Source: Planctomycetota bacterium
GTDB lineage: Bacteria > Planctomycetota > Planctomycetia > Pirellulales > Thermoguttaceae
Direction of reading: 5' to 3'
DNA length: 8,259 nt
NCBI GenBank assembly: GCA_013202535.1
Contig: JABMRP010001306.1
Span: 1-8,259 of the forward strand
The notes beneath the pieces are model-generated. The model was not told the DNA's origin. It searched no databases and was given only the letters and a program-made list of their open reading frames with translations. Made by a program: the position numbers and the translations under genes. Position 1 is the stretch's first letter, and the number at the start of each line of letters is the position of its first letter. Shown here piece by piece: positions 6,385 to 8,259 of the stretch.

Positions 6385-6495
6385 AGGATTAAAGGGGCCA
6401 GGACCCTATTTGGCACTATAGGCAACATTCATTGCCCGCTATTACCGTGACTAATAGCCTATTCTGCCAAATAGGGTCCTGGCCCCTTTAATCCT
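6385..6495. repeat. Perfect 31-base inverted repeat with structured loop (REP/MITE-like)
   Basis: Positions 6385-6415 and 6465-6495 are exact reverse complements over 31 bases, with 49 bases between them. Inside the loop GGCAA/TTGCC (6421-6425 and 6432-6436) and GCTATTA/TAATAGC (6438-6444 and 6452-6458) can form two small hairpins, giving a forked structure. A competing extension of the main stem is ATAGGC/GCCTAT (6418-6423 and 6457-6462). The arms begin with AGGATTAAAGGGGCCAGG, sharing AAAGGGG(T/C)CAG with the repeats at 67-79 and 142-153. It fills most of the gap between hsp70 and the DUF1559 gene and could act as a terminator or RNA 3' stabiliser for hsp70. It has no coding capacity. Confidence 0.9.
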
Positions 6496-6504
6496 ATAAT
6501 CCTA
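6489..6504. repeat. Tandem 8-mer across the hsp70 stop codon
   Basis: TAATCCTA occurs twice without a gap (6489-6496 and 6497-6504). The second copy includes the hsp70 stop codon (TAG on the minus strand); the first forms the outer end of the 31-base inverted repeat. This marks the junction between gene and element and may be a trace of insertion or of slippage. Confidence 0.7.
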
Positions 6505-8049
6505 CTTATAGTCGGTCGGCTCTTTCTCGCAGATGTAGCGGCGCCAGCCGTCGAGGTGCTCTTTGCTGAGCGAGTTCTCGCGGAGAATCTCCGTATCCGT
6601 CTGGCGGTTGGTCTCGGGCACGGAGACGCGGACTTTGAGCCGGCCGTTGGGCTTGTAGTGGAACAAGACGTCGACGGGCGATTGGGCGGGAAGCTGGGCC
6701 GGCAGATTCTGCACCGTGCATTTGCCGATCTGCGTGCAATCGTCGGCCGAGGGGCTTTCTCCCTCGACGATCTGGACGAGAATCGACTTCTGATTCGCCT
6801 TTTGCGTCTTGAACGTCCGCTTGGCGGTCACCGGCAGAGGCGTGTTGCGGGGAATGAGGATCCCGTTGCGCCGGCGGTTGGTCAGCGGATCGGTCCCCAC
6901 CACGCCGAGACTGTGGGAGTTGACGTTCTTCACCTTGAACCGGCCCGGCCGACCCTGCCGCTTGGCCAAGATCAAGCCGGCTTGCAGGGCCGCGCCATGG
7001 GCCACCGCTTCGTCGGCGGAAACCGAGGCGTCCGGCTCCTTGCCCGAAAGTTGGTGGAGCATCTCGCGAACCATCGGCATCCGCGTCGATCCGCCCACCA
7101 GCAGCACGCAGTCGATCGCCGGCCAGTCGAGCCCGGCCGCCTTGAGGGTCTGCACCGTGGTGAAGCGGGTGCGGTCGAGAAGGTCTTGGGTGGCTTCGGT
7201 GAATTGTTCCCGCGTGAGTTCCACGCGCGCGGAGACGCCCCGGTAGTCGCACGCGATCGAGGCCTTCGCCCGGGCCGAGAGCGTACGCTTGGCGTCCTCG
7301 CACTCCCGCCACAACTTGCCCGCGGTCACCGGATCTTCCCGCGGATCGAGCCGGTGCTCGCGGATGAACGACTCGGCCACCAGATCGACCAGACGTTGAT
7401 CCCAGTCGTAGCCTCCCAGTCGCACGTCGCCGTCGGTGGCCAGGGCGGTGAATCGGGTGCCGCCGATTTTCATGACGGTCACGTCGAAGGTGCCTCCGCC
7501 CAGGTCGTAAACGAGGATCTTCATCGGCTCGGCGATCTCGCCGCCAGGGCTGAGCAGACCTCGCTGGTAGCCGAAGGCCACCGCCGCCGCGGTCGGTTCG
7601 TTGATGATGTCCAACACGTCGAACCCGGCCATATAGCCGGCGTCTTGGGTCGCCTTGCGGCGCACTTCGTCGAAGTAGGCGGGCACGGTCACGACGACCT
7701 TCTCGAACGGCCCGATCTGGCCGGCCGCATCGACGCGCAGCTTGTTGAGGATCCAGGCTTCCAGTACCTCGGGCGGGTAGTGTTTCCCCTCGATCACTTT
7801 ATGGAAGACGCGCGAGCCGACGTCGCGCTTGGCGCATTCGGCCACCTGGCCGGCCTCGGTGGCCAGCGCCTTCATCGCCTCCTTGCCCACCACCACGTCT
7901 TCGCCGTCGAAGAGCACGACGCTGGGCGTCGTCCGATCACCTTCGGCATTGACCAGCGTGATCGGCTGGCCCATGTCGTCCAACCGCGCAACTGCGGAAA
8001 ACGTCGTACCCAGATCGATACCGACGGCGGGAAAAGTGGCTTGACTCAT
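6502..8049 (-). CDS. Short Hsp70-family protein without lid domain
   Basis: A 515-residue Hsp70-type ATPase, about 120 residues shorter than DnaK. The nucleotide-binding domain is complete: phosphate-1 loop IDLGTTFSAV (11-20), phosphate-2 loop YDLGGGTFDV (181-190), Thr205 in LATDGDVRLGG (matching DnaK Thr199), and the adenosine motif VLLVGGSTRMP (315-325). From about 372 a beta-type substrate domain follows (NVNSHSLGVVG, LIPRNTPLPVTAKRTFKT, PNGRLKVRV) and runs to about 480. The helical lid is reduced to a short tail ending WRRYICEKEPTDYK. The usual acidic-hydrophobic interdomain linker (DVLLLD) is replaced by FKVKNVNSHS. It is therefore a specialised Hsp70 rather than the housekeeping DnaK, and no grpE or dnaJ is seen beside it. 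The ATG at 8049 places the phosphate loop at the normal distance; no good Shine-Dalgarno is visible. Upstream, 90 bases away, is a co-directional membrane-protein gene. Confidence 0.92.
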   Translation of the reverse strand: MSQATFPAVGIDLGTTFSAVARLDDMGQPITLVNAEGDRTTPSVVLFDGEDVVVGKEAMKALATEAGQVAECAKRDVGSRVFHKVIEGKHYPPEVLEAWILNKLRVDAAGQIGPFEKVVVTVPAYFDEVRRKATQDAGYMAGFDVLDIINEPTAAAVAFGYQRGLLSPGGEIAEPMKILVYDLGGGTFDVTVMKIGGTRFTALATDGDVRLGGYDWDQRLVDLVAESFIREHRLDPREDPVTAGKLWRECEDAKRTLSARAKASIACDYRGVSARVELTREQFTEATQDLLDRTRFTTVQTLKAAGLDWPAIDCVLLVGGSTRMPMVREMLHQLSGKEPDASVSADEAVAHGAALQAGLILAKRQGRPGRFKVKNVNSHSLGVVGTDPLTNRRRNGILIPRNTPLPVTAKRTFKTQKANQKSILVQIVEGESPSADDCTQIGKCTVQNLPAQLPAQSPVDVLFHYKPNGRLKVRVSVPETNRQTDTEILRENSLSKEHLDGWRRYICEKEPTDYK

Positions 8050-8139
8050 GTCGACAGGTGTGCTCGTTGATGATTCTCGGGGAGTGGCAGTCGCGGATTC
8101 CGTATTGTCCTCGGCAGGGGCGATTTTGTCTAGCAGGGC

Positions 8140-8259
8140 TCAAAATGTGTCGGGCCACATCCAGTGAAGGATCAGAAAGCCGAGCACGACAATGGCTACC
8201 GCGGCCACGGTGTGTTTGATCGCGCTGACGGCCCAGGCGGGAATCGACAGCCACTCGCC
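8140..8259 (-). CDS. C-terminal end of a membrane-anchored protein (partial)
   Basis: The reverse strand is open from the window edge to a TGA at 8140-8142, giving 39 residues in frame. They contain one strongly hydrophobic segment (HTVAAVAIVVLGFLILHWMW) followed by only PDTF, and are preceded by GEWLSIPAWAVSAIK. This is the pattern of a single C-terminal membrane anchor, or of the last helix of a multi-pass protein. The gene runs in the same direction as hsp70 and ends 90 bases before it, so co-transcription is plausible and the product could be a membrane partner of the Hsp70. The family cannot be recognised from this tail. Confidence 0.6.
   Translation of the reverse strand, partial: GEWLSIPAWAVSAIKHTVAAVAIVVLGFLILHWMWPDTF

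Noticed and set aside
6556..8070. Long open frame on the plus strand (504 codons) opposite hsp70
   Set aside because: It is antisense to hsp70, which carries unmistakable Hsp70 signatures; the composition is that of a shadow frame and there is no ribosome binding site.
8050..8139. Promoter or small gene between the membrane-protein tail and hsp70
   Set aside because: No convincing promoter boxes, CIRCE-like inverted repeat or ribosome binding site could be seen in these 90 bases.

Overview
The window reads as a chromosomal segment of a planctomycete, most likely of the Pirellulales type. This rests on a DUF1559 prepilin-like protein (GFTLVELLVV start and H-X9-DG end), a YdjY-like lipoprotein, a secreted isochorismatase-like/ThuA-like two-domain protein and a lidless Hsp70, all on GC-rich coding DNA. 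No phage, plasmid, CRISPR or resistance module is visible, and there are no tRNA or rRNA genes. I identified the families from memory of motifs, not by a search.

Layout, left to right. Positions 1-181 are non-coding and repeat-rich: six head-to-tail copies of a 12-base unit run into an inverted repeat that could terminate transcription in both directions. A lipoprotein gene (minus strand, 182-1393) follows, then a 207-base divergent gap. Next comes a plus-strand gene for a large protein of unknown function (1601-3445). It converges on a run of minus-strand genes read from the right edge: the last 39 codons of a membrane-anchored protein (8140-8259), a short Hsp70 (6502-8049), a DUF1559 protein (5300-6325) and the exported isochorismatase/ThuA fusion (3537-5096).

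The gaps between the minus-strand genes are not plain. Between hsp70 and the DUF1559 gene lies a perfect 31-base inverted repeat whose loop can fold into two further hairpins. It abuts the hsp70 stop codon through a tandem 8-mer. Upstream of the fusion gene are two related CCCACGGG-type hairpins, one ending just before the ribosome binding site. The sequence AAAGGGG(T/C)CAG occurs at the left edge (twice) and in both arms of the 31-base repeat, so the two repeat regions may belong to one mobile repeat family of the REP type.

How the genes work together is mostly unclear. The membrane-protein tail and hsp70 are probably one transcription unit. The other genes look like independent single-gene units, which is common in this phylum. 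The window does not show a convincing new multi-gene system. The best leads are the structured repeats and the unusual forms of the Hsp70, the fusion enzyme and the unknown 614-residue protein.
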